Notes: a model not told the origin generated them from the letters alone. A stretch of 64,000 nt of DNA from Chloroflexota bacterium (GCA_014584575.1 JACTMP010000053.1:1-64000); one strand, 5' to 3'; positions 1 through 8,774 are shown, counted from the first letter of the stretch. Translations and numbers: made by a program.

Positions 1-2223
1 GATGGGACGAGTGGTGAAGCTGAAGGTGCTGGACATTGCCCCCGTGCCACAAGCATTGCTGGCCGTTACCCGCCAGTAATAGGTGGTGAGCGGGTCAAGC
101 GACGTATTCGGCTGGTGCGATGTGCCGTCTGTGGTTGTGGTATAGACGATGTTACTGAAGCCATTGTCCTCGGCCACTTCCAGGTAGTAGCTGCCCACCT
201 GGCTGGCGGCCGTCCATTGGTACATAGGCCGCAGGTCTACGTGAGTAGCACCATCGGCCGGTGATACCAGCGTTGGTGCGCCGGGCAGGGCGTCAAACAA
301 GGTCAACTGCAAGGTGGCCGTATGTGTCGGCGTTGGTGTGCCCACACCGACGATATTGACGCTATAAGCCCCTGGGGTGACAGCGCCAACATTGGATAAG
401 GTAAGTTGGCTTGTGACCGTAGGTGTAACCACCGGATTGACACTGAAATTGGCTGAGTACCCCGCAGGCACACCAACAGCGCTCAAAGTGACAGGTGAAG
501 CATATCCTTCCTGCCAGCTAAAGTTGACGTCACTCACGGCCGTACTAGGCGAGCAAATTGTCAACGCATTTGGGGTAAGGCTCATGGTGAAATCCGGGCC
601 AAGAGAACCTGTACACTCTGGCACCCGGAATATCCCCACACGGGTATTCCAGTTGAAACCACCATCATTCGTGTCATGATACTCTGTGGTATACCAGAAA
701 GTACAATTATCCACCGGGTCTACAGCCATGGCTGAATAATCACCCCATCGCTCAATACTGGTCTGGACGCCACTGCCCACCCACATGGAGGCTTCTGTAT
801 TCAGAGTTCCCAGGGGATCACCCAACCGTCTCGTTGCGTACCGGATAGAAGGAATCGTGGTGTTGCTGGAAACGCTATAGCCCAGCGCGATATTCCCGCT
901 ACCATCCATAGCAATGCTACCCATCCAACGGGTGTCTGTATCTGGGAAGTGTGTGCCCTCCTGATGAAGGGTATAGGTGCTACCGGTCTTGCGCACTTCA
1001 AACCAGCGAATGCCACCGTTATTTGCGCCATCGGCATCTACCGTAAAGTTGCCAACCATGGCCTCATAATCACCAAAATTGCGGTATTGCATACGGTGCA
1101 TCGGCCACCAGGCAATATCATCCAGCAATTGAGACGTACCGGGTTGACGCACACATTCCACAAAGAAGCCGCAAAGTGTGTAGTTGAAGGAGGCAATGGG
1201 CAGTTCCTCCACCAGGGTATAAGTTGAGTTAGCCGGTGTGTTCCAGTCCACATCAAACTCATAGAAGGCTAACCGCTCAGGGCCGGGCGGATGGCCGGTG
1301 GCACTGGGATGGAAAAATGTGTAGAAGATGCCCGGATCCCCGACCGGTGGCGCCAGTGGACCATCTACATCGGCCGGTAACATCAGGTTAGGATTGCCGC
1401 CAAAGGATTGGCGGGTAGCCGGAAGGCCAGCTAACATGGCCGCCCGGTCAAACGCATGTGCCCAATACTGATTGGGGAAACCACTGTTTGTGGTAGCAAA
1501 GTAGGCGTCAGGCCATATGCCGTATTTGGGATAATCTGGGAAGGCCGGCATGGGGAACTCGTACAGATAATACGTACCGGTTGGGTCAGGCGTGGTAGAA
1601 ATGGCAATACAGAGTGATGTGCCACCAGTCAGCCCCATTTGTGACATAAACCAGCGGTCGGCCATGTCGTCATACATGACGATGGGATCGCCACTGTTGC
1701 TATTTTGGCAAACACCGCCAAAGCCGGCAAACAATGTATTAAACAGGGTATCGGGCTGCACGATGCCGGGCGGAATACCGTTGGCCGGGTCACCTTTGTC
1801 CCAGATTTGGAAGGAAACGTTCACCATTTGGATATAGTGATTGGGGCCAACATCGCCCACGGTATCGGGTGGTGTGAAACCATCGGTGCCCAACCCTTCA
1901 AAGGTGAGATATGGATCAGGCGAAGCGATGCTGTTCTGGCTAAAAGGAACAAGTGGGTCTAAGGATAACAGGTTGCTGGACTCACCCAGTCCCTCTCCAA
2001 GCCACAGTTGGTCAATCTGACGATTCAGCAGTGGCGGTTGAGTTACGGTGGGCAAGTCACGTACGGGCAGGCTTAGATTGGGATAAATCGGCTCGCTAAC
2101 GTCAAAAATTGCTTCGCTTTTTGTCGTTGACGCTGAGTCGGCATTTGTTGTGGCGCTGAGTACAAAAAAAACACCAAAAACAAATATCACCAAAATAAGC
2201 CAGATTTTCCAGGAAAGTTTCAT
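1..2223 (-). CDS. Large secreted protein, C-terminus beyond window
   Basis: The minus strand is open from an ATG at 2223 to base 1 (741 codons) without a stop, so the gene continues off the left edge. A GGAGG lies about 10 nt before the ATG. Residues 1-28 form a hydrophobic export signal. Around residues 115-135 is PPDTVGDVGPNHYIQMVN, a pattern common in secreted proteins that contain beta-propeller or repeat domains. The region from about 555 to 650 is an Ig-like domain and about 650-741 a fibronectin-III-like domain with YYLEVAEDNGFSNIVY. These two domains are paralogous to residues about 895-1090 of the protein at 54247-58947, so both probably belong to one family of cell-surface or secreted proteins. 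No catalytic motif was recognised; function unknown. Only one ACGGCCGT octamer (536-543) lies in the gene. Confidence 0.85.
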   Translation of the reverse strand, partial: MKLSWKIWLILVIFVFGVFFVLSATTNADSASTTKSEAIFDVSEPIYPNLSLPVRDLPTVTQPPLLNRQIDQLWLGEGLGESSNLLSLDPLVPFSQNSIASPDPYLTFEGLGTDGFTPPDTVGDVGPNHYIQMVNVSFQIWDKGDPANGIPPGIVQPDTLFNTLFAGFGGVCQNSNSGDPIVMYDDMADRWFMSQMGLTGGTSLCIAISTTPDPTGTYYLYEFPMPAFPDYPKYGIWPDAYFATTNSGFPNQYWAHAFDRAAMLAGLPATRQSFGGNPNLMLPADVDGPLAPPVGDPGIFYTFFHPSATGHPPGPERLAFYEFDVDWNTPANSTYTLVEELPIASFNYTLCGFFVECVRQPGTSQLLDDIAWWPMHRMQYRNFGDYEAMVGNFTVDADGANNGGIRWFEVRKTGSTYTLHQEGTHFPDTDTRWMGSIAMDGSGNIALGYSVSSNTTIPSIRYATRRLGDPLGTLNTEASMWVGSGVQTSIERWGDYSAMAVDPVDNCTFWYTTEYHDTNDGGFNWNTRVGIFRVPECTGSLGPDFTMSLTPNALTICSPSTAVSDVNFSWQEGYASPVTLSAVGVPAGYSANFSVNPVVTPTVTSQLTLSNVGAVTPGAYSVNIVGVGTPTPTHTATLQLTLFDALPGAPTLVSPADGATHVDLRPMYQWTAASQVGSYYLEVAEDNGFSNIVYTTTTDGTSHQPNTSLDPLTTYYWRVTASNACGTGAMSSTFSFTTRPI

Positions 2224-2561
2224 AATAATTCTTCCTCCAGTAGAGTCTTATCGTTGATGCGATCAGGCAATGTGGCGGTATGTCACCCCATAATGCTTTT
2301 GATCAGGGTTGTGAACTCCGCAGATCTAATTCAGGTAGTGCATTTTTGCACATCTATATTCTCCCCATAGAACCTCCTTTCTTTTGGATAGGGTGATATG
2401 AAAAATCACCCGCCATTTGACCCCCGATCTCAACTACACTGGCTATGGGCCAGCGGTAACACGGTCAAGAACCGGTCACGGGCGGTAAGTATAACACAGC
2501 GTCCGGCATCTGCCCTGACCATTTTTCCTTATATGGCCGGCCACAAACTGATATTTTCGTT
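2224..2561. other. Intergenic leader with short peptide ORFs
   Basis: This 338-base stretch lies upstream of the secreted protein gene (minus strand) and downstream of the DUF7309-like gene. The complement holds an unusually complete Shine-Dalgarno core (AAAGGAGG at about 2373-2380), followed by a four-codon ORF (MGRI, 2368-2354). Directly abutting it is a 16-codon ORF (2353-2303, MCKNALPELDLRSSQP). Whether these are translated leader peptides is unknown. No promoter could be assigned with confidence. Confidence 0.3.
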
Positions 2562-3593
2562 TTACTGCCGCATCAGGAAGCTGACCAACATCTGTTTGAT
2601 ATTTTCCATTTCTGACAGGTCATCCAGCAGTTGCAATTCTATATCCAATTCATCGGCCAATGGCTGCAAGTATGCCGCCACTCGTTCCGAAGTGGTGCGG
2701 ATAAAACCGGGCCGCAATCGCAGCCGGGCTAACGTTTGCCCCACCTTCATGGGCATCATGGCCCACATCTCATCCAAAGATTGTTCGGCAATCATGGTGT
2801 CGTTGCCGACGATCATGCCGCTGGCCGGTTCGACGATGAGGAGCATATAGGGATGATACGGCCGTGCCCCCTCCCCCAATACCGGCGTTGGCATCCAGAA
2901 AAACTCCACGTCAATGCGGCCCAGGGTCGCCGGCAATTGCTTGAGCGCCGCCATCACCTGTCGATCATAATAAACAGAAAACGAACGGGATTCAGGCAAT
3001 TTGACAGGCCGCCGCTCATCATGCCATACCCACTTCCCCTCTTGTTTGGTGGGCGTCCGCACCAGATATTCCCCCTCATCCGTTTCCAACAACGCCGGAT
3101 CATCTCGCAGGCGGGCCGCCACGTCTAACGTCTGCTCCAACACATGGGCGAGGAAACGGGCTTCAACGGCCGTGACATACCAGGGCGCCATGCCCGGCGC
3201 ATAACTTTGAAACTGCGGCCACGCCTGTTTGCCCCGATACTTCAACCCCAATTGTTTGATGACATCCCGATCTTTCTGATGCAGGGTATTCCGGTCTTCA
3301 AAGGAAGCCTGCAACTGGGGTACGTTAAGTACCATATCAGGCGTCAGATATGGGCCGGCATATTGTATTCGCAAAAAACCGGCTAACCCTTCCTCACCCA
3401 AATAGGCCGCCACCGCCAAATGTTCACCCAGGCTGCCCATGACGCTAACAAAACCGAGATCGCCCGTTTCCGGGTTTTGTACAGCAAAAATGTCGGTCTC
3501 CTCCATCCATTGCCAGGGTGCTTCTTCTTTCACCCGATCCATCAGCGCGTAGAGTTGACGCCATTCTGCCTGGGTAGGGCTTTTTTGTTTCAT
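2562..3593 (-). CDS. DUF7309/DUF6930-like protein
   Basis: Predicted 343-residue soluble protein of unknown function. I chose the internal ATG at 3593 (MKQKSPTQAEW) because GGAGG precedes it by 5 nt; an in-frame ATG 12 codons upstream has no such site. The N-terminal half has the pattern WRQLYALMDRVKEEAPWQWM, then DIFAVQNPETGDLGFVSVMG and YLGEEGL, typical of the domain now called DUF7309. The C-terminal half, with a PTPVLGEGARPYHPYMLLIV-like core, resembles DUF6930. Family names are from memory and unverified. No signal peptide or membrane segment is seen. The gene follows the aminotransferase on the same strand with a gap of about 40 nt, so the two may be co-transcribed. Confidence 0.8.
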   Translation of the reverse strand: MKQKSPTQAEWRQLYALMDRVKEEAPWQWMEETDIFAVQNPETGDLGFVSVMGSLGEHLAVAAYLGEEGLAGFLRIQYAGPYLTPDMVLNVPQLQASFEDRNTLHQKDRDVIKQLGLKYRGKQAWPQFQSYAPGMAPWYVTAVEARFLAHVLEQTLDVAARLRDDPALLETDEGEYLVRTPTKQEGKWVWHDERRPVKLPESRSFSVYYDRQVMAALKQLPATLGRIDVEFFWMPTPVLGEGARPYHPYMLLIVEPASGMIVGNDTMIAEQSLDEMWAMMPMKVGQTLARLRLRPGFIRTTSERVAAYLQPLADELDIELQLLDDLSEMENIKQMLVSFLMRQ

Positions 3594-3602
3594 CTTATCC
3601 TC

Positions 3603-3634
3603 CGTTTGTAGTGGGCGATTTATCGCCACTCATT
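3603..3634. repeat. Intergenic hairpin, TTTGTAGT family
   Basis: The sequence TTTGTAGTGGGCGATTTATC, followed by GCCACT, forms a short stem-loop in the gap between two minus-strand genes. It matches the hairpin at 30858-30910 and resembles those at 8613-8645 and 53942-53985, so it appears to be a small dispersed family. Confidence 0.5.
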
Positions 3635-4790
3635 AAACACGCCATTTTTGCAGCCGCCGGGCGGCTTCTTCCAGGGTGGGCTGCGATTTGCAGAAGGCAA
3701 AACGGGCCAGCCGCGCCCCATCAGCCGGGTTGTGGTAAAAGGCGCTGGGGGGAATGGCGGCCACCCCAACCTCCGTCGTCAGGTAGCGGCAGAAGGCGAC
3801 ATCATCGGCAAACCCCATCCCGCCAATATCCACCATCACAAAGTAAGCGCCGGCCGGGGGGATGGGGGGCAATCCGGCTGCGGCCAATACCTGCATCAGA
3901 TAATCTCGTTTCGCCTGGTAATCATGGGTTAACTGCACGTAAAAGTCATCACCCGCAGCCAGGGCCACTACGGCGGCCTCTTGCAAGGGGGCAGCGCCAC
4001 AAAACGTCATAAACTGGTGGGTGCGGAAAGCCGCCCGTAGCAAATCGGGATGGCCAATGACCCAGCCGATTTTCCAGCCGGTGACGCTGAAGGTTTTACC
4101 CAGGCTGGAAATGGTGAGGGTACGGCCGTCCATGCCGGGTAGTTGGGCCAGCAGGTGGTGGCTACGGCCGTCGAACACAATATGCTCATACACCTCATCC
4201 GTCAGCGCCAATACGTCATGCTCCTGGCACAGGTCGGCAATAATGCCCAACTCTTCGCGGCCAAACACTTTGCCGGTGGGGTTGTGCGGCGTGTTCACCA
4301 CAATTAGCTTTGTTTTGGGGGTGAACAGCGCCGCCAGTTCTTCGCGGTCAAAGCGCCACTCTGGCTGGCGCAACGTGTAGAAACGAGGGATGCCACCGGC
4401 CATCAGCACGTCGGGCACATAGGAGTCATAAAAAGGCTCGAACAGGATGACTTCATCGCCAGGATTCACCAACCCTAAAATGGCGGCGCACAATGCTTCG
4501 GTTGCCCCGTGTGTGATCAAAATTTCGTGGTCGGGGTCGGCTTCCAGCCCGTAATGGCGCTTCATTTTGGCGGCAATGGCCTGTTTGAGGGAGGCACGGC
4601 CGTAGCTGGGCGCATACTGGTTCACGTCGGCGGCAATCGCTTGCCTGGCGGCCTCTTTTAGAAAATCGGGAGCAGCAAAATCGGGAAAGCCCTGACCCAG
4701 ATTCACGGCCTGGTGCTGCATGGCCAGCGCCGTCATTTCGGCAAAAATGGTGACGCCAAAGTTTTGAATACGGTTTGCCAGGTAAGACAT
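3633..4790 (-). CDS. PLP aminotransferase, class I/II (kynurenine/methionine type)
   Basis: A 385-residue fold-type I, pyridoxal-phosphate-dependent aminotransferase. Visible signatures are LGQGFPDFAAPDFL near the N-terminus, GATEALCAAI (phosphate region), NTPHNPTG (substrate/cofactor Asn), DEVYEHIVF (Asp to the pyridine nitrogen) and SSLGKTFSVTGWKIGW with the Schiff-base lysine. Length and motifs match the YbdL / kynurenine-oxoglutarate transaminase subgroup, which uses methionine, glutamine or aromatic amino acids; the actual substrate cannot be read from sequence. The gene starts at an ATG just inside a hairpin-rich spacer (4801-4850) and may be co-transcribed with the downstream DUF7309-like gene. 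Confidence 0.93.
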   Translation of the reverse strand: MSYLANRIQNFGVTIFAEMTALAMQHQAVNLGQGFPDFAAPDFLKEAARQAIAADVNQYAPSYGRASLKQAIAAKMKRHYGLEADPDHEILITHGATEALCAAILGLVNPGDEVILFEPFYDSYVPDVLMAGGIPRFYTLRQPEWRFDREELAALFTPKTKLIVVNTPHNPTGKVFGREELGIIADLCQEHDVLALTDEVYEHIVFDGRSHHLLAQLPGMDGRTLTISSLGKTFSVTGWKIGWVIGHPDLLRAAFRTHQFMTFCGAAPLQEAAVVALAAGDDFYVQLTHDYQAKRDYLMQVLAAAGLPPIPPAGAYFVMVDIGGMGFADDVAFCRYLTTEVGVAAIPPSAFYHNPADGARLARFAFCKSQPTLEEAARRLQKWRV

Positions 4791-4799
4791 CGGGTGTGT

Positions 4800-4850
4800 T
4801 CAGGTGTTCAGGTGTTCAGGTGTTTACGTGAACACCTGAACACGTAAACA
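4800..4850. repeat. Tandem-unit hairpin (GGTGTTCA units)
   Basis: Three tandem copies of the 8-bp unit AGGTGTTC are followed by their reverse complement. Bases 4812-4824 (GTGTTCAGGTGTT) pair perfectly with 4831-4843 across a 6-nt loop, with further partial pairing outside. It lies between the aminotransferase start and the divergent small membrane protein. It belongs to the same architectural class as the repeats at 9888, 11651, 12371, 32561, 48001 and 59730, and its unit resembles those at 32561 and 46004. Confidence 0.8.
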
Positions 4851-4958
4851 CATCAGCACGTGAATTGTGGCTGAGTTACGGCCGTTTGGCAACCCATTGT
4901 TTAGTAGTGCCCGCACAACCTTGCCTGATACGGTCAATTCATCTTTAATAGTGTCCCT

Positions 4959-5264
4959 ATGCTCAAACTACTCTTGATTACCATTGGCATCTGGCTGACA
5001 ACCGTCATTTTTATCCTGTTTGCGATTGGCGTGACGGCTGCTTTGACAGCCGATGTGTCCGCAGCGGGCATGAACATCCCGCTATTGTGCCTGGGCACGG
5101 TGGCCGTCTTCACGGTGGCGGCCGATACGTTCTTGTTGGCGCGTATGGCGCAGCGGGTGGAGGATGATGGGCTGCGGCGGTTGTGGATTGGCGCGTTTTT
5201 GGTGCTGCAATTGGGCACGGTTTCGTTTTTGATGCTCTTGGCGCTGGTTGTGCTAAACCGGTAA
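4959..5264 (+). CDS. Small three-helix membrane protein
   Basis: A 101-residue hydrophobic protein with three predicted transmembrane helices (about residues 3-30, 38-63 and 78-98) and a charged loop RMAQRVEDDGLRR between helices 2 and 3. I do not recognise a family. It starts at an ATG without a clear Shine-Dalgarno sequence. It precedes a hairpin (5343-5375) and another small membrane protein on the same strand. It could be a membrane-stress or transport accessory protein, but nothing in the sequence decides this. Confidence 0.65.
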   Translation: MLKLLLITIGIWLTTVIFILFAIGVTAALTADVSAAGMNIPLLCLGTVAVFTVAADTFLLARMAQRVEDDGLRRLWIGAFLVLQLGTVSFLMLLALVVLNR

Positions 5265-5342
5265 TCCGTTGTCGGATTTCGGGCTTGTTTCCCTTTGTCC
5301 CTCCTGGGGTATTTTGGATACAATCCCCCATCTCGAAATTTT

Positions 5343-5375
5343 AGACCCGAAGGGTTTTTGAAACCCTTCGGGTCT
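5343..5375 (+). terminator. Perfect 15-bp hairpin
   Basis: AGACCCGAAGGGTTT pairs perfectly with AAACCCTTCGGGTCT across a 3-nt loop (TTG), followed by TTCATT. It lies 79 nt after the small membrane gene and 27 nt before the next start, so it can end the first transcript or act as a barrier between the two genes. Confidence 0.65.
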
Positions 5376-5401
5376 TCATTCAAAAAGGAAGAAGAGTTTT
5401 T

Positions 5402-5833
5402 ATGAGCAAGAGTAAAACACGCAAACGCCCGGCGCACCAACCACACGGGCAATCCGGCAATCATCAGAAACCAACGGCCGTCGCCCCCCCTGCCCGCCAA
5501 CGCACACCGCTGATCACGGCCGTGATCGTCCTCATTTTTCTGCATGGGATCTTATTCACGCTGCTGGCCTGGAGCGACCTGCGCACCAATAATATCGAGG
5601 TTCGTTCGTTATATATGCCCCTGTTGTTTATCACCTCAGCGGCCGATATAGTTGCCGCCGTTGCCCTATGGTATTGGAAGCGCTGGGGCTTCCAGCTTTA
5701 CGTCGCTTCTACGCTGGTGATGGCTACCGCCGGCCTGATGAACACCGGCTACATCCTGGTGCTGTTTGCCAGCCTCCTACCCGCCATCATCGCCGCCTAC
5801 ATTTTCCTGCCCAAACAACATTTGTTTGATTGA
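5402..5833 (+). CDS. Four-helix membrane protein
   Basis: A 143-residue protein with a basic, polar N-terminal tail (MSKSKTRKRPAHQ, residues 1-35) and four predicted transmembrane helices between about 37 and 138. It starts at an ATG behind GGAAGAAG. Family not recognised. It is bounded on both sides by strong hairpins, which suggests it is transcribed as a single gene or as part of a short unit with the preceding membrane protein. Confidence 0.7.
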   Translation: MSKSKTRKRPAHQPHGQSGNHQKPTAVAPPARQRTPLITAVIVLIFLHGILFTLLAWSDLRTNNIEVRSLYMPLLFITSAADIVAAVALWYWKRWGFQLYVASTLVMATAGLMNTGYILVLFASLLPAIIAAYIFLPKQHLFD

Positions 5834-5871
5834 GCAGACCAGACAGGTTTCAAGAAACCTGTCTGGTCTGC
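5834..5871. terminator. Perfect 17-bp hairpin
   Basis: GCAGACCAGACAGGTTT (5834-5850) pairs perfectly with 5855-5871 across a CAAG loop, immediately after the stop codon of the four-helix membrane gene. There is no long T-run on the plus side. It is one of several perfect intergenic palindromes in this window. Confidence 0.7.
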
Positions 5872-5882
5872 CCACTTCCACC

Positions 5883-6845
5883 TTGAATCCCGTCCGCATT
5901 GAATTACCCACACCGTTTGATGTTGGTTCGGTGAATGCCTATCTTTTCACCGGGCCGGAACCCGTGCTGGTGGATACCGGCGTGGATTCGGACGAAAGTT
6001 GGGCCGCATTGCAGGCCGGGTTGGCCGCGCACGGGCTGACAGTGGCCGATTTGCAGCATGTCATCATTACCCATGCCCACGTTGATCATTTTGGCGCGGC
6101 GGCGCGGCTGACGGCAAACGGCCGTGCCCACATCCATATTGCCGACCTGGGGTATGAATGGCTGGCTGCGCCCAAAGACAAATGGGAGCAGCGCATTGCC
6201 TTTTACCGCGATTATTTTCTGGCTCCCTGTGGCCTTTCACCTCAGGCGCAGCAAATGGTCATCACCTACATGACCTATGCCGCCGCAAGTTCTACGGCCG
6301 TAGCTCCGGAACGCATCACCACTTTCCAGGTGGGCGGGCAACTGGCGATGGGTGGGCTGGATTGGCAAGTTTTACACATGCCCGGCCACGCCAGCCACCA
6401 GACATGCTTCTACCAGCCAGCCACCCGCCAGTTCATTTCGGCCGATATGCTGCTGCACAAAGCGCCCACGCCCATCGTGGAAGAGCCGCCGAATGGGAAG
6501 ACGCGACGGCCGTCGCTCCCCCTCCTCCTCGATTCATTCACCGTCCTCGAAGGGCTGGACATCGCCATCGCCTACCCCGGCCATGGCCCACTCATCCACA
6601 ACCCCCACGAACTCATCCGGCAACAGCGGCAGCGCATTCAGGCGCGCAAACAAGAAGCCCTCAACCACATCCGGCAAGGCTGCCAGACCGTTATCGAATT
6701 GGTTAATACTATGTACGCCCACTACCCCGAAAACGCCCGCATCGCCGGTCTGTGGATGGTCGTCGGCTACCTGGACTTACTCAAGACGGAACACGCTGTG
6801 GCCGAACAACTGGTGGATGGCATCTGGCGGTACTCTATAAACTGA
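5883..6845 (+). CDS. Metallo-beta-lactamase-fold hydrolase
   Basis: A zinc hydrolase of the MBL fold, about 320 residues. The metal-binding signature HAHVDHFGAAARL is present, followed by MPGHASHQTCFY, SADMLLHK and the C-terminal YPGHGPLIHN, as in the glyoxalase II / RNase-Z-like superfamily. Start choice is difficult: the reading frame is open back to an ATG at 5766, but that would overlap the preceding gene and place a 38-base hairpin inside the coding region. I prefer TTG at 5883, where homology-like sequence begins (LNPVRIELPTPFDVGSVNAY), although it lacks a Shine-Dalgarno site. The substrate is unknown; the family includes lactonases, thioesterases and phosphodiesterases. Confidence 0.85.
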   Translation: MNPVRIELPTPFDVGSVNAYLFTGPEPVLVDTGVDSDESWAALQAGLAAHGLTVADLQHVIITHAHVDHFGAAARLTANGRAHIHIADLGYEWLAAPKDKWEQRIAFYRDYFLAPCGLSPQAQQMVITYMTYAAASSTAVAPERITTFQVGGQLAMGGLDWQVLHMPGHASHQTCFYQPATRQFISADMLLHKAPTPIVEEPPNGKTRRPSLPLLLDSFTVLEGLDIAIAYPGHGPLIHNPHELIRQQRQRIQARKQEALNHIRQGCQTVIELVNTMYAHYPENARIAGLWMVVGYLDLLKTEHAVAEQLVDGIWRYSIN

Positions 6846-6882
6846 TAGTGAGATATTGACAGAGGCAATATCTCAATCCAGT

Positions 6883-8388
6883 CTAAATTCCCTTTGCCAG
6901 GTGATAGTACAAATCATTCCAACGCAGCTCCTTCTGAAAGTCCGCCAGTGTACTCTTCTCATCAATCAGCAGCATTTCCAGCCCGGCCATGGCCGCAAAA
7001 TCTTCCAGATGCTCCACCGTGAGCGCCTGGCTGAAGCCGGTGTGGTGCGCCCCGCCCGCATACGCCCAGGCCGCCACCGCCACCTTGAGATCAGGCTGGG
7101 GCACCCAAACAGCGCGGGCGACGGGCAGTTTGGGCAAGGGTGCGTCTGGCGGCACCACATCCACCGTATTCACCACCAACCGAAAGCGGTTGCCCATATC
7201 TATCAACGTCGCATTCAAGCCGGGGCCAGGCGGGGTATCAAAGACCAGGCGCACCGGGTCCGCCTTGCCACCAATGCCCAGGGGATGGATTTCCAGCGAT
7301 GGTTTGCCCGCCGCAATGGAAGGGCAAATTTCCAGCATGTGCGCCCCTAACACCTTCATGTTGCCCGGTTCAAAATGGTAGGTGTAATCTTCCATGAAGG
7401 AAGTACCGCCCGGCAGCCCCTTCGCCATTACCTTCATGGCGCGGAGCAGGGCGGCCGTTTTCCAATCTCCTTCCGCGCCAAAACCGTAGCCGTCGGCCAT
7501 GAGCCGCTGCACCGCCAGACCGGGCAACTGCGCCAGACCGTGCAAATCTTCAAACGTCGTCGTGAACCCTTTGAAACCACCGGCTTCTAAGAACTGGCGC
7601 AATCCCTGTTCAATACGGGCCGCTTCCCGCAACGATTGGCGCTGCGCCCCGTCCCAACGCAGGGCAGGCGCAACCGCGTATTCCGTTTCATACTGGTCAA
7701 TCAGGTGGTCAATTGCGGCGTCGGTCACGGCCGTGACCACCTGCACCAGATCACCCACCCCATACCCGTTGACGCTGGTGCCAAATTGCATCTGCGCGGC
7801 CACTTTGTCCCCCTCGGTGACGGCCACCTGGCGCATGTTGTCGCCAAAACGGGCGATTTTGGCCGTTTGCCAGTCCGCCCACGCCGCCGCCGCCCGCATC
7901 CAGACATTGATGCGGGCCAGTGCCTCCTCATCCTGCCAGTAACCGATGACGATTTTGCACGGCCGTCTCATCCGCGCATTGATAAACCCAAACTCACGGC
8001 CGCCATGCGCCGTCTGGTTCAGGTTCATAAAATCCATATCAATGGTGTCCCAGGGGATGTCCCGATTGAACTGGGTGTGGAAATCGAGCAGCGGCTTGCG
8101 CAGCACATTCAGCCCGGCAATCCACATTTTGGCCGGGGAAAAGGTGTGCATCCAGGCGATCAGGCCGATGCAGGCAGGGGCGCTGTTGGCTTCCAGGCAG
8201 AGGTTATAAATGGCGTCGGGGGTGGTCAGCACCGGCTTGAAGACGAGCCGGACGGGTAGTTTGCCAGAGGCATTCATGCCTTCAACCACCACCTGGGCGT
8301 TGGCTGCTACCTGTTCCAACGCTTCCGGCCCATACAAATGCTGGCTGCCGGTGATAAACCACACTTCCTGGCCTTGATAAATTTCCAT
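6883..8388 (-). CDS. araA: L-arabinose isomerase
   Basis: Converts L-arabinose to L-ribulose, the first step of the cytoplasmic arabinose pathway. The 501-residue product equals the usual length. Catalytic regions are visible: GYGFGAEGDWKTAAL (first Glu), FMEDYTYHF (second Glu), GAHMLEICP (metal His) and GGAHHTGFS (second metal His). The start is the ATG at 8388 behind AAGGAGA; the longer open frame to 8424 has no comparable site. The gene diverges from the LacI-type regulator and is probably controlled by the operator at 8655-8666, which directly adjoins its -10 element. araB and araD lie beyond the regulator on the other strand. Confidence 0.97.
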   Translation of the reverse strand: MEIYQGQEVWFITGSQHLYGPEALEQVAANAQVVVEGMNASGKLPVRLVFKPVLTTPDAIYNLCLEANSAPACIGLIAWMHTFSPAKMWIAGLNVLRKPLLDFHTQFNRDIPWDTIDMDFMNLNQTAHGGREFGFINARMRRPCKIVIGYWQDEEALARINVWMRAAAAWADWQTAKIARFGDNMRQVAVTEGDKVAAQMQFGTSVNGYGVGDLVQVVTAVTDAAIDHLIDQYETEYAVAPALRWDGAQRQSLREAARIEQGLRQFLEAGGFKGFTTTFEDLHGLAQLPGLAVQRLMADGYGFGAEGDWKTAALLRAMKVMAKGLPGGTSFMEDYTYHFEPGNMKVLGAHMLEICPSIAAGKPSLEIHPLGIGGKADPVRLVFDTPPGPGLNATLIDMGNRFRLVVNTVDVVPPDAPLPKLPVARAVWVPQPDLKVAVAAWAYAGGAHHTGFSQALTVEHLEDFAAMAGLEMLLIDEKSTLADFQKELRWNDLYYHLAKGI

Positions 8389-8403
8389 GTCACATTCTCC
8401 TTC

Positions 8404-8607
8404 GAAAATAGGACGCAGATTCACGCGGATGACGCGGATAAAATGTTGTAAACAGGCGTCCTGTTTTCATTCATGGTGGTCGGCGACAGCCGGTGAAGTC
8501 TCCTGTGAAAATAGGACGCGGATTCACGCGGATGACGCGGATAAATTGTTGTAAAAAGGCGTTCTATTTTCATTCATGTGGGTGGGCTATCGCCCGTGAA
8601 GTCTCCT
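8404..8607. repeat. 103-bp tandem duplication in araA leader
   Basis: Two head-to-tail copies start at 8404 and 8507 (period 103). Each begins GAAAATAGGACGC, continues with TTCACGCGGATGACGCGGAT and ends GTGAAGTCTCCT. The copies differ by scattered substitutions. Each also contains the araA-like Shine-Dalgarno context, so it probably arose by duplication of the region just upstream of araA. Confidence 0.85.
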
Positions 8608-8612
8608 TAAAA

Positions 8613-8645
8613 GTTGTAGTGCGATTTGGAAAATCGCATTACAAC
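8613..8645. repeat. Hairpin GTTGTAGTGCGATTT family
   Basis: GTTGTAGTGCGATTT pairs with AAATCGCATTACAAC across a short loop. It sits in the araA leader and resembles the TTTGTAGT hairpins at 3603 and 30858. Confidence 0.6.
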
Positions 8646-8654
8646 CTTCTTGCC

Positions 8655-8666
8655 GTTAACGATAAC
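8655..8666. promoter_or_regulatory. LacI-type operator O1 (araA side)
   Basis: GTTAACGATAAC is a near-palindrome with a central CG, as typical for LacI-family operators. It is the exact reverse complement of the site at 8811-8822 and abuts the -10 of the araA promoter. Repression by the adjacent regulator is inferred. Confidence 0.75.
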
Positions 8667-8694
8667 ATTTTAGCATTGAGAGGCAGCGTGTCAA
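8667..8694 (-). promoter_or_regulatory. araA promoter
   Basis: On the minus strand, TTGACA (8694-8689) and TAAAAT (8672-8667) are separated by 16 bp, close to the sigma-70 consensus. Operator O1 starts immediately downstream of the -10, so bound repressor would block initiation. Confidence 0.7.
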
Positions 8695-8774
8695 TGGAAT
8701 TATTGATTGTTTGCGTACAATTTTTCCCGTTTACAGGGCAAAATTTGGTTGTCAATCGGTGTATCTGCCTAGAA

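Noticed and set aside
5766..5882. Upstream ATG start for the metallo-beta-lactamase-fold gene
   Set aside because: It would overlap the previous gene and translate a perfect 38-base hairpin; the extra residues have no family resemblance.
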